This document shows, piece by piece, positions 42,937 through 54,079 of a DNA stretch of 64,000 bases. The stretch spans positions 1-64,000 of the forward strand of contig JADWQD010000027.1 of NCBI GenBank assembly GCA_016110215.1, read 5' to 3'. The stretch is from Capronia americana. Its lineage: Eukaryota > Ascomycota > Eurotiomycetes > Chaetothyriales > Herpotrichiellaceae. Positions within the stretch are counted from its first letter, which is position 1; each line of letters begins with the position of its first letter. The notes under the pieces are model-generated. The model saw only the letters and a program-made list of their open reading frames with translations, was not told the DNA's origin and made no database searches. The translations under genes were made by a program, and so were the position numbers.

Positions 42937-43731
42937 ATGTCATCAGGAAAATACATGAATAAGCTGAAAGGCTCCAGAATCCTCATCTTCGGTGCGACCT
43001 CCGGAATAGGGTATGCAGTCTCAGAAGCCGCTCTCGAACATGGCGCGACTGTAATAATCACCGGCTCCAAAGAGACGAAGCTCACTGATACCACCTCTCG
43101 ACTTCTCAGCAACTACGACGTTTCCGAGGACAGACCCTCCAGCCGCGTCCTAAGCCGTGTTTGTGATCTTAGCAACCAAGAGGTCATGGAGGAGAATCTC
43201 ACCACTCTTCTTGAAGCAGCAACCAACGGCAAGGCCAACAAGCTTAACCACATCGTCTTTACAGCAGGCGACGCCTTGCCTTTGAAACCGATTTCTGAGA
43301 TTTCCCCTGCGTACATCCAGGCTGCGGGAACAGTGCGCTTTATCGCACCGTTGATGCTCGCCAAGCTCGTACCCATCTACATGGTCCCGTCGGCGGACTC
43401 CTCATTTACCATAACTAGCGGCATCATTGGCACTAAGCCATCACCAGGATGGGTTATCACCGCTGGATACAGTGGGGCGCAGGAAGGATTGGCGCGAGGG
43501 ATGGCGGTTGATCTGGCGCCCGTGAGGGTCAATTGTGTGAGCCCTGGGAGTGTCAAGACCGAGCTTCTGGCAGGCATGCCCGATGAAGCACTGGAGTATA
43601 TGAGACAGGCCACGTTGACGAAGAGGCTCGGACGCCCGGAGGATTTGGCTGAGGTGTACTTGTATGCCATGAAAGACGGATTCGTGACGGGCAGCGTACT
43701 GCACTCAAATGGTGGCAGACTCTTGGTTTAG
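42937..43731 (+). CDS. Short-chain dehydrogenase/reductase, catalytic Lys replaced
   Basis: Single-exon, 264 residues, classical SDR fold. The nucleotide motif is ILIFGATSGIGYAVSEA (TGxxxGIG variant), with HIVFTAGDALP in place of NNAG and the catalytic Ser in TITSGIIGT (~S161). The active-site Tyr is present, but the YxxxK lysine is Gln: AGYSGAQEGLARGMAVDL (~Y178, Q182). The C-terminal half is conserved (VRVNCVSPGSVKTELLAG; FVTGSVLHSNGGRLL). A small fungal subgroup of SDRs with this substitution exists to my knowledge, so loss of activity cannot be assumed; substrate and direction are unknown. An in-frame Met at 42955 is an alternative start. The nearest neighbours are decayed genes. Confidence 0.85.
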   Translation: MSSGKYMNKLKGSRILIFGATSGIGYAVSEAALEHGATVIITGSKETKLTDTTSRLLSNYDVSEDRPSSRVLSRVCDLSNQEVMEENLTTLLEAATNGKANKLNHIVFTAGDALPLKPISEISPAYIQAAGTVRFIAPLMLAKLVPIYMVPSADSSFTITSGIIGTKPSPGWVITAGYSGAQEGLARGMAVDLAPVRVNCVSPGSVKTELLAGMPDEALEYMRQATLTKRLGRPEDLAEVYLYAMKDGFVTGSVLHSNGGRLLV

Positions 43732-43782
43732 AGTCTTTCTTCGGTACTGAACTCCTTTCATTCATCAGTCCCCAGCGGGACA

Positions 43783-44242
43783 TTAGAACCCGCGACCTAA
43801 CAAGCTAGTAAGACCTTCAATGATCGTTTGAGGGCACTCCAAATGGAGCTCGGAATCAAGCGCCGACAAGATCGGGCTGAGGTTCCGAGCATCCGCCATC
43901 ACCAAGACTTGAACGCCAGCTTCGTGAAGGTAATAACGCATGGATCGCTTCAAGAAGCCAACTATGGAGCGATACAGGCCTTCGAAGTTCACAAGTGCAA
44001 TATCAGATGGATAGGAGCAGTGGGGGCCATACACCCAGTGACTTCTTCACTCATGGTAGGTCAGAGCTATCATTTGTTGCTGGGCGACGGGCACATCCTC
44101 TTCACCGCGTTCCTGACAAAAAGTGCAAGTAAACTCAAGAGACGATAGTGGGCAGATGTTGAGCAGAGAGGTCCTCCAAGCAATCAGAAGAGATGTCAGA
44201 CCATCGGGAACACCCTCAGGCTGTGGAACCTCACCACCGGTC
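43783..44242 (-). pseudogene. Decayed minus-strand gene fragment with one in-frame stop
   Basis: Between the TAG at ~44244 and the end at 43783, one frame stays open except for a TGA at 44049-44047. Before the TGA it encodes ICPLSSLEFTCTFCQERGEE, with a CxxC pair, then DVPVAQQQMIALTYHE. After it come SHWVYGPHCSYPSDIALVNF and LKRSMRYYLHEAGVQVLVMA, then a Leu-rich end. The amino-acid composition looks coding on both sides of the stop. No start, family or splice site is identified. I read it as the 3' part of a lost gene. Confidence 0.4.
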
Positions 44243-44469
44243 TACGAGTATACCAATCTACAGCCTTGCCACTCAGCCTTAGCCTCACGGAGTGACGTCG
44301 TCAGTCGCGAGGGACAGAACGCCGTATTTGGCAGTTTTCCTCAGGGGTAGCGACAACTGTCTTCTCAGCTGTACAGAGTCCACCCATTGTACATATCAAC
44401 CTAGCAGGAACTCAGATTCCTTATGTATTAGACAGACAGCAATGCAATACCTGCAATATTGCGCATGAC

Positions 44470-44830
44470 CCAACAGCAGACACCGCTCTCGTGGGCGTCC
44501 AGAAATGGGCACGAGGCAATGGTTGAGATGCTGGCTCACCGGGATGACGTTGAGGGGGGACAGGAAGGACATTAAGCTCTAGACAACGCTTTGGCGGACG
44601 GCATTCAGTGGGCATAAGAAGGTGGCGCCGGTCCTGCTTGACGTCGCTAAGGTCAACCCTGACTCTACGGACAAGGATGGCGAGACGGCGCTGTCTAAAG
44701 GGCATGAGAAGGTCCTCGGTGACGCCGGCAAGGTCGGCCCAAACTCTGCGGATAAGAATGGCCGTACACCGCTGGCTGCGGAGGGCGCCATCTAAAGGGC
44801 ATGAGAAGCATTTACAGGCCCTTGCAGCTC
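44470..44830 (+). pseudogene. Decayed ankyrin-repeat gene
   Basis: At least two frames show ankyrin repeats. The frame from 44477 carries TPLSWASRNGHEAMVEMLAH, a textbook TPLxxAxxNGHExxVxxLL unit. The frame from 44640 carries NPDSTDKDGETALSKGHEKV and NSADKNGRTPLAAEG. The conserved GGGCA(C/T)GAG words recur near 44503, 44610, 44701 and 44798. Spacings of 107, 91 and 97 bases, not the 99 of a 33-codon repeat, show frame-breaking indels. Stops interrupt all frames. Ankyrin proteins are common in fungal non-self-recognition and NLR-like families, so decay here fits the accessory character of the region. Confidence 0.75.
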
Positions 44831-45373
44831 AGGGTTCCGAATTGCTGATTCCGACTCAGGATGCCGACTCATTGGAGTCATGGCTGACGGATCGTCTTGG
44901 CAGGTCGGGACCCGCCCAGACGATAGAAATGCCATTATATCCCCAAAGGCTTGGTGTCGAGAGGAAGCAATGCAGTATAGGAAAGGGAATGAGAAGGAAG
45001 GGGAATATATGCAGAACGTTTTCGATTGTGTCTTCACCCCGCCGACACCACCAGGGTTTGAGCTAGATTACACAATGTTGAGCTTCTGTGAGGAATAGAC
45101 CTATATGAACAGGTAGAGTGCAGCGATTCAATAACAGTCGAAGATCGGGCTATTCCTTGACTAATACGTCCTAACTAAGTAGACTCGAAGCATGAGAGAA
45201 GAGGAAGAGTGTGCGATAGATAAGCTCCCACGTTCCTAACTCCTTTAGATTGGCGGCGAGTGTCGGGGTGTCACGTGTGTCTGTACGGCGGCGTATCTGG
45301 CCGTTCGTGACAATATCGGTTTCCTCCCAAGATACTCATATCGCCGCCGCATGATCATGCGGCGACCGGCTCG

Positions 45374-45943
45374 ATGGCTCTCAATTCCTCCCCCGCAATA
45401 GCATGCGTCGGCGTCATCAGCAAGTATGACCAGCCTCTCCACATCTCCCTCTTCCCACCGCACAACACGGCCCCCAACGCCGAACTCGAGTTCCTCTTCC
45501 TATTGAACAGTTGCCTGGACATCTTCGACCTGCGCGCCCGCACCACGAAACTGCTTGACTCGGATCTCGGTCTCCTGCAGGCCATTGACGATCGTCTCGC
45601 CTGCTATGGCTGGCTCACGAATACGGGCGTCAAGTTCATTATTGTGGTCGACATGATGGGCCGTCCCCCGCCAGATCCTTCCGAACTGGACGCCCCGAAG
45701 GACAAGAGACGCTTCCCTTCTGCTGCGGTGGGATTGAGAGATGCAGAGCTCAAGCCTGCCTTCCGTGCCGTGCAGACCGCCTATATCAATCTCATGTTGA
45801 ACCCCTTCTACATGCCCGACGAACGCACGCCCTTGCAGATTGCCAATTACGGAGGGAAGAGCCCGGAGATCACCAGCAAGAAATTCATCAATGAGATACA
45901 GAGGATAGGGAAGGCCTGGTATCCGGGCGTAGGGAGCATCTGA
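45374..45943 (+). CDS. tca17: TRAPP-associated protein Tca17 (TRAPPC2L), sedlin-like
   Basis: Tca17 helps assemble the TRAPPII complex, a Rab GEF at the Golgi and endosomes. Single exon, 189 residues, no signal peptide. The longin/sedlin-N fold shows ACVGVISKYDQPLHISLF, ELEFLFLLNSCLDIFDLRA, the strand GLLQAIDDRLACYGWLTNTG, and VKFIIVVDM. The C-terminal helix has AFRAVQTAYINLMLNPFY followed by MPDERTPLQI, typical of this family. The length is slightly above the usual 140-170 because of a loop (PPPDPSELDAPKDKRR) and a C-terminal extension. It converges with the peroxiredoxin gene; the 3' ends are about 150 bases apart. Confidence 0.9.
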   Translation: MALNSSPAIACVGVISKYDQPLHISLFPPHNTAPNAELEFLFLLNSCLDIFDLRARTTKLLDSDLGLLQAIDDRLACYGWLTNTGVKFIIVVDMMGRPPPDPSELDAPKDKRRFPSAAVGLRDAELKPAFRAVQTAYINLMLNPFYMPDERTPLQIANYGGKSPEITSKKFINEIQRIGKAWYPGVGSI

Positions 45944-46093
45944 GCGAGAAAAGGAATGATTGCATTGAGGCACTATTACTGCCGACTACCTGAGAAATCC
46001 GGGGACGCCGTAAGAGCAGACACAGGACAGCTACTGAGCTACACCTAGCCCATTGTTCACCCAACACAACCAACAGCAGGGAGAACGGCTCCC

Positions 46094-47165
46094 TCATGGC
46101 TTGGGCGTGCCATCAAGCTTGGCAGCGCTCTCTCCAACCTCCGCCGCCGTCTCTGCAGCTTCCTGCTCGGCCCTGCTCGGCGTCGTGACGAGAGGCATTT
46201 CGTCCATCTTGGTATCCGGGTCAGCCAGCTTGGCTGCTTCCTCGCTTGCGACGGGGTCATCCGCAGGTGGAGCAGCTACTGCCGCCGGGCCCCCGGTCTC
46301 AGTCATGCCTTGGGACTTGATATATTCAAGCACAACTTCAAGGGTCTTTGCAGGACCGGCTTGTTCCCACAGACGGACGACGCCTTGCTTGTCGATGATG
46401 ACTACCCCTCGAGCCGTGGATTTACCAGGACCGGGCTTTTTCATGCCGATAGCGGAGGTCAGGGTTGCGTTGGGGTCACACTGACATACGAGTCAACGTC
46501 TGCATCGGGAAACAGCTGCTCAGCACTCACCAGGAGAGGATATGGCAACTTTTGCTTGGTGGCAAAGGTCGTGTTTGCCTTCGGACTATCTGTGCTCAAT
46601 CCATAGACTGCGAGTGACGCACCGGTGATAGGTGCATAGTTGTCCCGAAAGAGACATGCTTGATTCGTGCCTGTTTACAACATCTCAGTGCTGCATACTC
46701 TTCGTTATTGAAACCTGACTTACAGCCCGGTGTACTGGCTTTGGGATACGTGAACAGGACGATACCGGCACCGCTCTTCTCAATCAACTCCTTCACTGTA
46801 ACACTGCTACCATCATGCGTCTGCACCGTCCCACCAAAGCTCTCGAGATCAATCGTCTCGCCTACCGCGAACTTTCCACTGCCCTTCCCGGTGCCGTTGG
46901 CCTTGGCAGGAGCAGTTTCAGGTACAGCTGGGACAGTCTCAGGGATGATCGGGGCAGATGTCTCGGTAATCGCGGGCTGTTCAGGCTCCGTTACCGCTGG
47001 GGCTGACCTGGTCGTGGTCTTGGACTTTTTCGACCCGGATCCAGTCACCGCAGCTTTGGCTTTGTCCGCGAGCTTCTTGACCGTGCTGCCGCTGCCGCGT
47101 TTAGCCGCCGGAGGGGGTGCCGCCGGCTCCTTTGGAGCTGGGCGTTTGCGCAGTTCGACCGGCAT
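46094..47165 (-). CDS. dot5: Nuclear-type peroxiredoxin (Dot5/PrxQ-BCP family)
   Basis: A thiol peroxidase reducing hydroperoxides. Exons 47165-46724, 46670-46531 and 46480-46094 join in phase to 322 residues. The first ~100 residues are disordered and Lys/Pro/Ala-rich with basic clusters (AAKRGSGSTVKKLADKAKAA), suggesting nuclear localisation as for yeast Dot5. The PrxQ domain has IVLFTYPKASTPGCTNQACL, where the intron splits the codon of the peroxidatic Cys (~C148) and the resolving Cys is five residues on (~C153), an atypical two-Cys arrangement. It then shows YGLSTDSPKANTTF and CDPNATLTSAIG. A long acidic Ala/Glu-rich C-terminus follows (PPADDPVASEEAAKLADPD), absent in bacterial BCP. Converges with tca17. 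Confidence 0.93.
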
Positions 47166-49471
47166 GTTTGCCAATAGGAGACGGAACGGCTGATCAGACC
47201 AGAGGCTGGTGGAAATGGAGCGTGTAAGCTCGGACCTGGAGGGTGAGGGCCGCCAATTAGTCGGTGTTGAAACTGGAAGTGCGCTCAATCAGGCTTCAAC
47301 GCGAGACGATCAAGTTGAAAATGTCAGTGACCTCGTCAGCCCCGGCGTAGACTGTGTATGAGGCCATTTGGACGGCGGACCATGCTGGACAAGCCTGCTG
47401 GCTCGTCTTTCGGCTCTGGCCAACGCGACACTCTCTAATTGGCAATCCTGATGAATTCACGGTTAGCGAGATACTCGACTTCCTTGCAACTCAAACAAGC
47501 CGTCGAGGAAATTCAGATAGGAACAATATGTCCGCTCAGATCGCTAGTCCCTGGGATTTGGTCCCGGACTTTATGAGACAAACTCGTCGTTTAGATTCTA
47601 AGAACGCAGGGACACAAGACGGAGACTTACTCAAGCACATACGCTGGGATTGACAGCCTGGGGTTTTCGATAGCCGTGTAATGCCATCTGGTTGGTCAAT
47701 CGACCTGTCGGCGGATCGAACCGCGATGGCCATAACCACAAGCGCCTCATTTGGAAATGGCCGTGAGAGCGTGAACGCATCATGACTTACTCGAGGAAAA
47801 TCGGTGACAGGACTTGCTGGTCGCCTACTGGCGGATGCAGTCTCCGGAAGGGGGCAGGAGGTAGGTCGTTCGTATAGAATTCCTGCAGTTTCTTGACATT
47901 AGCACTCTTTCCCGTGTCTTCTAGCAAGGAAATGCAGCTCGAAGAACAGAAGCTGTGGGGAAATACCCACAGATATCACTCACGTCGTCTCGTTTTGATG
48001 CAGTTGATGCGGCTGATAGACGACTTGGACTGGGAGCAGTTGAGGAGTCAGTAAGAGGCGGTGATTGACGGTGGCTGGAGTCGGTCACCCTGCAGCAAGC
48101 TCACGCGCACGTGTCGGTGCGAGCTTGGTTCTCGCTGTCGAAGGGGGCGAGGTCGGTCAACTCCAACTCCTGACGCCCGCAACCGGATCTAACCGTGCTG
48201 GGGAAATCCAAGCTAATCAATATTGGTAAGCGACACAGCTTTGAGTGAGGTGGTCTCGCAAACGGTGGTGAGAACAACGGCAGGTGAAACGGGAGCACGT
48301 CTGTGAGCTGGACGGAGTACGGAGGAGGATTGGTACGAGGAGGCCCGAGGTTGTTGTTGTTTTGTCCACACGATCGTCTCTCCCTTGGATTTGCTTCGCC
48401 CCGGTAGCGGCCAGAAGACGTCGACCTCGACTGCGCGACTGCATCAGTGGCGCCTGCCCCGCTTCTCTCAAGAGAAGCTCACAACAAGGACATTCCGATA
48501 CTCCCTCTCGTTCACAAGTCAGCAGGAAAACCTGGGATTTTGGTAGCACATTGAGTGATATTGATGGGACTAGCTGGTCGAGCCACAGAAGACTTCCTTG
48601 CCGGTCACTAATTATGTTGCTTCAGCAAAAGCAATGAGTTACTGGTCATATTCCTCCCCAGAAGCTGCCCCTAACAGATCCTTCCCCGGCTGTCCCCCCT
48701 TTCGCTGCTATCATGTGCTCCGAGTCTGCCCGGGCAGCAAGGATGCCGAGCATCGCCGTTGCCTGCGCGTGTTGACTTTACTTTCGCTGCACATCCTCTG
48801 CGCGTCCCCTTTTTGCAATGACCCAGTACTCAAATGTTCAGCATTTAACGAAGCCAAGACGAGAAAAGGAAAACGTGCCGATGTCGTGTGAGGAGAGTCG
48901 GTGATGATTCTGAGATAGGTTTAATGTCGAGGTAACACGTTCGATCGTCACACAGCAGGGCTGGCCATCCAAGTCAAGCTTGAGGCCAGGTCCTGGTGCG
49001 TGGGCAGCATTTCACATGCTGTTCGTTGTATGACGCTAACTTCGTTGAATTTCTGATGTGGCATGCAGACGTGCTCGTGATAGTTGTTGGTGGATCCCAT
49101 AGAGTCATTGGTAATCGTTCAAGTATCGCATATTGAGTCGAGCCGTGAAGCCATCCAGATAAAAGTTTGGCGTTGTGCCCTGATTTCCGTTCCGGATTTG
49201 CCATGTGCTAGAGCAAACCCCGCGCCGGATCCGACATGCCCATTGTTTGTTTGTCGAAGACGAGATGTCGTCTTGACAGGAGGTTGAAGGAACGAAGTCA
49301 TGCAGTCATTCCGTTTCAACGATAATCGCCGTTGCCGCCGGTCATCCTCGTACCGGAACGAAGCCTAACGGGCAAAGAGGTGTGATTAGTCGGATGCCAT
49401 ATAAATCTCCACGCAAACCGAAGCAAAACGCAGAGGAGATCCCTTACATGGGAACCATAGGTTTCAAGTAC
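47166..49471. other. Spacer with one weak minus-strand coding candidate
   Basis: About 2.3 kb. The most coding-like stretch is a minus-strand segment at 47631-47952, described separately. A 117-codon frame on + (48284-48637) is Arg-rich and looks non-conserved. The region near 49,000-49,450 is the 3' flank of the casein kinase gene. Confidence 0.3.
47631..47952 (-). CDS. Possible short spliced gene, weakly supported
   Basis: One exon (47952-47791) reads DTGKSANVKKLQEFYTNDLP and then PAPFRRLHPPVGDQQVLSPI, ending at a GTAAGT donor. After a CGACAG acceptor at 47705, a segment in one frame gives GRLTNQMALHGYRKPQAV and stops at 47631; the phase-consistent frame is different and less convincing. 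No ATG was found upstream. The text looks protein-like, but phase and start remain unresolved. Confidence 0.25.
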
Positions 49472-50717
49472 TCACATCCTGTCACTTCCATTCTGATCGT
49501 TGCCGCTGGCGCCGCGTTCGATGACCTTGCGCCGGGAGCTGGAAATAGCAGCAGGCTTGCCGGCTTGGGAGGTGTGCTGCGGAGTCGGAGCCCCGGTGGC
49601 TGCTGCAGTGGCAGGATGAGCACCGCGACGTGGCTTGTCGTCGTCTTCCTGGGCATTCTGGTTGCCAGTGGCCTGGGCGATGGCCTGAGCGTTCTTCTGG
49701 TACTTGTAGACGGTCCAGTCGAAGACATAGTCGTACTGGAAGGACTCTCGGACAAACAGGTCACGGAAGATCTTTCTCAGGTAGGAGTAATCGGGCTTGT
49801 CATCGAAGCGGAGCGAACGGGTGTAGTTGAGGTAGATGGCGAATTCGTTAGGGAATCCACGGCAAAGAACCTCGGTTGGGGTGGTCATCTTCTTCTCCAT
49901 GATGCGATCATACTTCTGCTTCTTGGTGGCAGCCTTGAGGCCTTGCCATGGAAGCGAGCCACGGCAGAAGTAGAGCATGACATAGCCCAGGGATTCCATG
50001 TCATCTCGGCGAGACTGCTCAACTCCCAAATGCGTGTTGATAGAGGCATATCGGGCCGTGCCAGTCAAGTTCTTGTTCTCACGGTACGGAATGTGGAAGT
50101 GAGTCTTGGGGTCGCGGTATTTCTTGGCCAGGCCGAAGTCAATGACGTTGACCTGGTTCCCCCTCTTCCCAATGCCCATCAGGAAGTTGTCAGGCTTGAT
50201 GTCGCGGTGGATGAAAGACTTGGCATGGATGTACTCGATGCGGGAAATGAGCTGGTCGGCCAGCAAGAGGACGGTCTTCAGGGAGAATTTGCGGTTGCAG
50301 AAGTTGAACAGATCTTCCAAACTAGGACCGAGGAGGTCGAGCACCATTGCGTTGTAGTCACATTCTGTGCCAAACCAGCGAACGAAGGGAATTCCGACAC
50401 CACCGGCAAGGGACTTGTAGACGCGGGCCTCATATTCCAACTGAGGGTGTTTGGCCTTGACCGACTCGAGTTTGATAGCAATTTCTTCGCCTGAGATGAT
50501 GTTGGTGCCCAAGTAGATATCGCCGAAACTACCACTGCCGATCTTTCGACCAATCCGGTACTTATTACCAACACGCAAATCCTGCATAGTCCGTCAGCAA
50601 ACGAACTCTCATATCTTTCAGGACTGTATGAGAGTCCAGTCCACGATCCAGCTTCCGGGAGCCGTATGCCGAATCGGTCACCCATCTCCTTGGACTCTTA
50701 CGTACCATGGTCGTCAT
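49472..50717 (-). CDS. ckiA: Casein kinase 1 (CkiA/Hhp1/HRR25 type)
   Basis: An essential, constitutively active kinase with roles in DNA repair, vesicle traffic and clock or transporter turnover. A 12-nt first exon (50717-50706, encoding MTTM) joins 50581-49472 to give 373 residues. The intron of 124 nt has a GTACGT donor and a GCAG acceptor. Domain features: GRKIGSGSFGDIYLGTN (Gly loop), IAIKLES (Lys), FIHRDIKPDNFLMG (HRD), NVIDFGLAKKYRDP (DFG), TGTARYASINTHLG (CK1-specific replacement of APE), and a basic cluster with SRRDDMESLGYVMLYFCRG. The C-terminal tail of ~75 residues is Gln/Ala/Ser-rich with possible autophosphorylation sites. The end NDQNGSDRM resembles other fungal CK1s. A GTGAGT right after the stop might serve a UTR intron. 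Confidence 0.95.
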
Positions 50718-52636
50718 ATTGATGAATTGTTGGGCAGCTATGGAGCTGCAATAGGGTTTTGATAGGGATGAGGGAGAAACAAAAGTGCGGTGCGGGAGGA
50801 GGCGGCGGTGACGGTTGAGGAGGGATTAAGGCAGTTTCAGCCTGTTGTCACCCTTTGTTAGCAAACAGCCGTTCCCGGCACTTGGTGCTTGAATAGGCGA
50901 AAGGCAGCTGAAATTTGGTGATAAAAAGGTACGGAAAAGTAGGAGAGACTGCGAGTTAGGTTGATAGGTAACGAGTGAGTGAGCGTTGAGGTGCAACGCA
51001 GGGTCGGTGTGGGCGGTGCTGCAAGGCGAGCCAAGCGGGCAGAGGCGGGAAAGACAGATAGACGATGACTAACCTGGTGCAGAGATTGTCAAAGGGCTCA
51101 ATCAATTGAAGTGCTCGACGACAGGTGAGTCGGACACCCACAGGTCTTCGAGCAGATCAAACAGAGACCTGGAGATAGAATGCAGGCTGGCTGCAAGGAG
51201 AGGTGATGGTGGGACGAGGAAGACGAGAGTGAAGGTAGCAAGGGAGGATCGAGGATCGAGGAGCGAGCGAAATGAGGGAAGGTCTGAAGGTCACAAGCAG
51301 GCGAGTCTCAGTCTTAAGCCAATAAGGCGCTCCGGCCACTCAAGCAGAGGGGCAGTGCCACTGTGAAGCCCGCCCGCCCTTCACTCAACCGGCAGACTGT
51401 CACCAGGCTTGCCTCATCGACAACTCACTACCAACTCAATCGTCACAACTGTGTATTCTGAATCCTCCTCGGCTCAACCTCAGAATGATGCTTTCGGAAG
51501 TGACGACTGAAGCTCGGTTGCCTTTTTGCAGCTCAGGCGAACCGCTCGTGCCGCTTCACTAACCGGTGGCTGGATTGGGCATCTGTGCGCTCTACCTTTA
51601 ACCGAAAGCCCAGCAGCAGCCTCCGTTATGGCCCCTAACAACAGCTGCTGTCCTGGAATTCGTGCAGTCGTACCACCTCGTCTCGAATCAATAGTCTTTG
51701 AGGGCCGGCTGCCATGATTCCGGAGGAGCTGTTTGCCTCATCTGTTGGGCATCTACTTCATGCTCCTTAATTCCTACATTCGCTGTGCTTTATTGGCCAT
51801 GGCGAGTGATTTATCTCCAAGCCTGGGCAAATGACAGGTACAGATTGCTAGGCCTAGACTTCCATTCGGTAGCAATCTAAGACCCACGTCCTCGCCCATA
51901 ACAGCCTGACCACACGCGCTGATCACCAGATGGGCTACCACGACAGTGTGATTGAGCTATTTCGGTATCTATCCAACGAGCCTTTCGGGCCAATGGTCAG
52001 ACGTCTTGACAAACAGCTGCTTTAGGATGCCACGGGGCCAATGTTGTTTGTTTGCAGCCGAGGCCTGTTTGCAACCCGACAATGCTTGGAGCTTGATTCT
52101 CGAGGTTGTTTCAACTCACCCTGATCGTCACGGTCGAGCTGGGGCCTCGTCGTTCCAGAATCTGTTAGATTGATCGATCATCCCTCACTAACATACCACT
52201 GCTGATCTCAATCTCGTCGGACCGGAAACACTCAGGTACAGAACGCAGTTTCCAATTGCGTGGTGTACCTCTTTCCCCCACTCTAGCATGCACGGCACCT
52301 CAAGGCAGGAGCAGGCACCGAGTGAGCAACTCCAAACATGACACTGCTTCGAGTGTGCTTAAAGTCGCGTTAGCCACATACTCGCTTGTCACCTGGACTG
52401 TGGCTTTGAGAGGATGGTGATCTCATACCGCTCCAGCCACATCAGCAAAATCGTCGACGTACCCATGACGCAGCAACCAATGACGCTTTGAATCAAGCCT
52501 AATATCACAGGCATCGATTGATTTTTCACATATTTAGGACAAATACTTCGAGACTGTACCTTGTATGCGTGCCAGGTACGAGTACTGTACAACGGAGAGA
52601 ACAATTGGCCTAGGGACCATTTCAAGCTCATTGACC
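50718..52636. other. Divergent intergenic region: casein kinase leader and antiporter promoter
   Basis: About 1.9 kb with no supported coding frame. Pyrimidine- and purine-rich tracts and CT-rich runs around 50,750-51,300 fit a long 5' leader and promoter of the kinase. Frames of 60-86 codons are not recognisable. Confidence 0.35.
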
Positions 52637-54079
52637 ATGGCCTGGCCTCAAGTTGAGCCCAGCACTCCGCATCTGACATATCTCTATCTTGCATTCTTTC
52701 TCATCCTATATGCGCTGTTCTCAGAACTGATTCGAAATCGAGCCCACCTCGCCGAGCCACCGCTCGCGACTCTTGCTGGTATCCTCGCCGGGCCTCGAGG
52801 CGCCGGAATACTTGACCCGATCTCAAAATGGGGATGGGAGGACAACATCACACACGAACTTACAAGAATAATCACTGGTGTGCAATGTTTTGCTGTTGGC
52901 ATTGCGTTACCGGCCAAGTATCCGAAGCACCATCAGAGAAGTATTGCTCTGCTTTTGGGCCCAACGATGACTGCGGGCTGGATCACTTCGGCCATCATCA
53001 TCAAACTTGTGCTCAAGACCTCATGGACAACCGCACTGATAGTGGGTGCCTGCCTAACTCCTACGGATCCAGTGTTGTCGGCCAGCGTTATTGGCGAGGC
53101 AAGGTTCTCTCAGCGAGTCCCTCAACGCATCCGACACCTCTTATCCGCGGAGTCAGGCTCGAATGATGGCACAGCATTCCCCTTTCTGTATGCCGCCCTA
53201 TTTGCCACCATCGCTAAATCCACCGGACAAGGAGTCAGAATGTTCATTACAGATGTCCTTCTTTGGCAATGTCTCACAGGAATCGTCATCGGTATCGTCG
53301 TCGGCCTGGCCGCAAGGCGGGCGCTTCGATTCAGCGAAGAGCGGGGCTATGTGCAAGAGTCAACATTATTTGTGTTCTATTTTCTTCTTGCTGTTCTCTG
53401 TGTCGGGGTTGGAAGCACTCTAGGCCTCGATGATTTCCTCGTTTGCTTCAGTGCCGGGGTTGCCTTCTGTTGGGACGGGTGGTTTTCTTCAAGAACCGCA
53501 AGAATGAAACTTCCGAGTATTCTCGACCTTATGCTCAACTCGACAATGTTCGTCTACTTTGGCGCTATGATCCCCTGGCGGATGTACAGAGACCACCTCG
53601 CCCCAGGAAGGATGCTGCTATGCGTGGTGTTGGTCCTTCTACTGAGACGTCTGCCGGCGATGCTCGCCCTGAAGAGATTCATCCCAGATGTCAAAACGTA
53701 CGGAGAAGCAATCTTCGCAGGGCATTTTGGACCCATAGGGGTAGGCGCCCTGTTCTTGTCCATCGAAGCCAGGGCACGGCTGGAGACAGGAACATCGGAG
53801 CCTTTGCCACATCCGGGAAAGCACAGTGATCATCAAGAAGCTATCGCTACCGTCTGGCCTGTCGTTTGTGGTTTGGTGTTTTCTTCTATCATGGTTCATG
53901 GTTTCTCGCCCCTTGTTATGAGCATAGCGAGCCACTTTATGAAGCACCCCAAAGAACGCTCACATTTGGTTGGTGGAGACGAGGATGGACTGGGCGGGAT
54001 GCTACACGAAGAAGACGATGATAGCCGGGAGGAAAGGACCGAAGAACGGTATGTCGACGATGTCGATGGGCATGCGTAA
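52637..54079 (+). CDS. Na+/H+ antiporter, CPA1 (Nha1/Sod2-like)
   Basis: A plasma-membrane cation/proton exchanger that exports Na+ (and K+) to keep ion and pH balance. Single exon, 480 residues from the ATG at 52637, which has an ACCATGG context; the frame opens earlier, at 52565. About a dozen hydrophobic helices are visible, starting with HLTYLYLAFFLILYALFSEL. The core includes GACLTPTDPVLSASVIG and LSAESGSNDGTAFPFLYAAL, the transport-site Asn-Asp pair of CPA1 exchangers. A central GLDDFLVCFSAGVAFCWDG and GHFGPIGVGALFLSIEA follow. Yeast Nha1 has a cytosolic tail of several hundred residues; here only ~50 acidic residues follow (DEDGLGGMLHEEDDDSREER), so regulation may differ. Confidence 0.9.
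   Translation: MAWPQVEPSTPHLTYLYLAFFLILYALFSELIRNRAHLAEPPLATLAGILAGPRGAGILDPISKWGWEDNITHELTRIITGVQCFAVGIALPAKYPKHHQRSIALLLGPTMTAGWITSAIIIKLVLKTSWTTALIVGACLTPTDPVLSASVIGEARFSQRVPQRIRHLLSAESGSNDGTAFPFLYAALFATIAKSTGQGVRMFITDVLLWQCLTGIVIGIVVGLAARRALRFSEERGYVQESTLFVFYFLLAVLCVGVGSTLGLDDFLVCFSAGVAFCWDGWFSSRTARMKLPSILDLMLNSTMFVYFGAMIPWRMYRDHLAPGRMLLCVVLVLLLRRLPAMLALKRFIPDVKTYGEAIFAGHFGPIGVGALFLSIEARARLETGTSEPLPHPGKHSDHQEAIATVWPVVCGLVFSSIMVHGFSPLVMSIASHFMKHPKERSHLVGGDEDGLGGMLHEEDDDSREERTEERYVDDVDGHA

Noticed and set aside
43770..43820. tRNA T-arm-like sequence on the minus strand (GCGGGTTCTAATGTCCCGC)
   Set aside because: The loop has nine bases, and no D-arm, anticodon arm or acceptor stem pairs around it. 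At best it is a decayed tRNA fragment.
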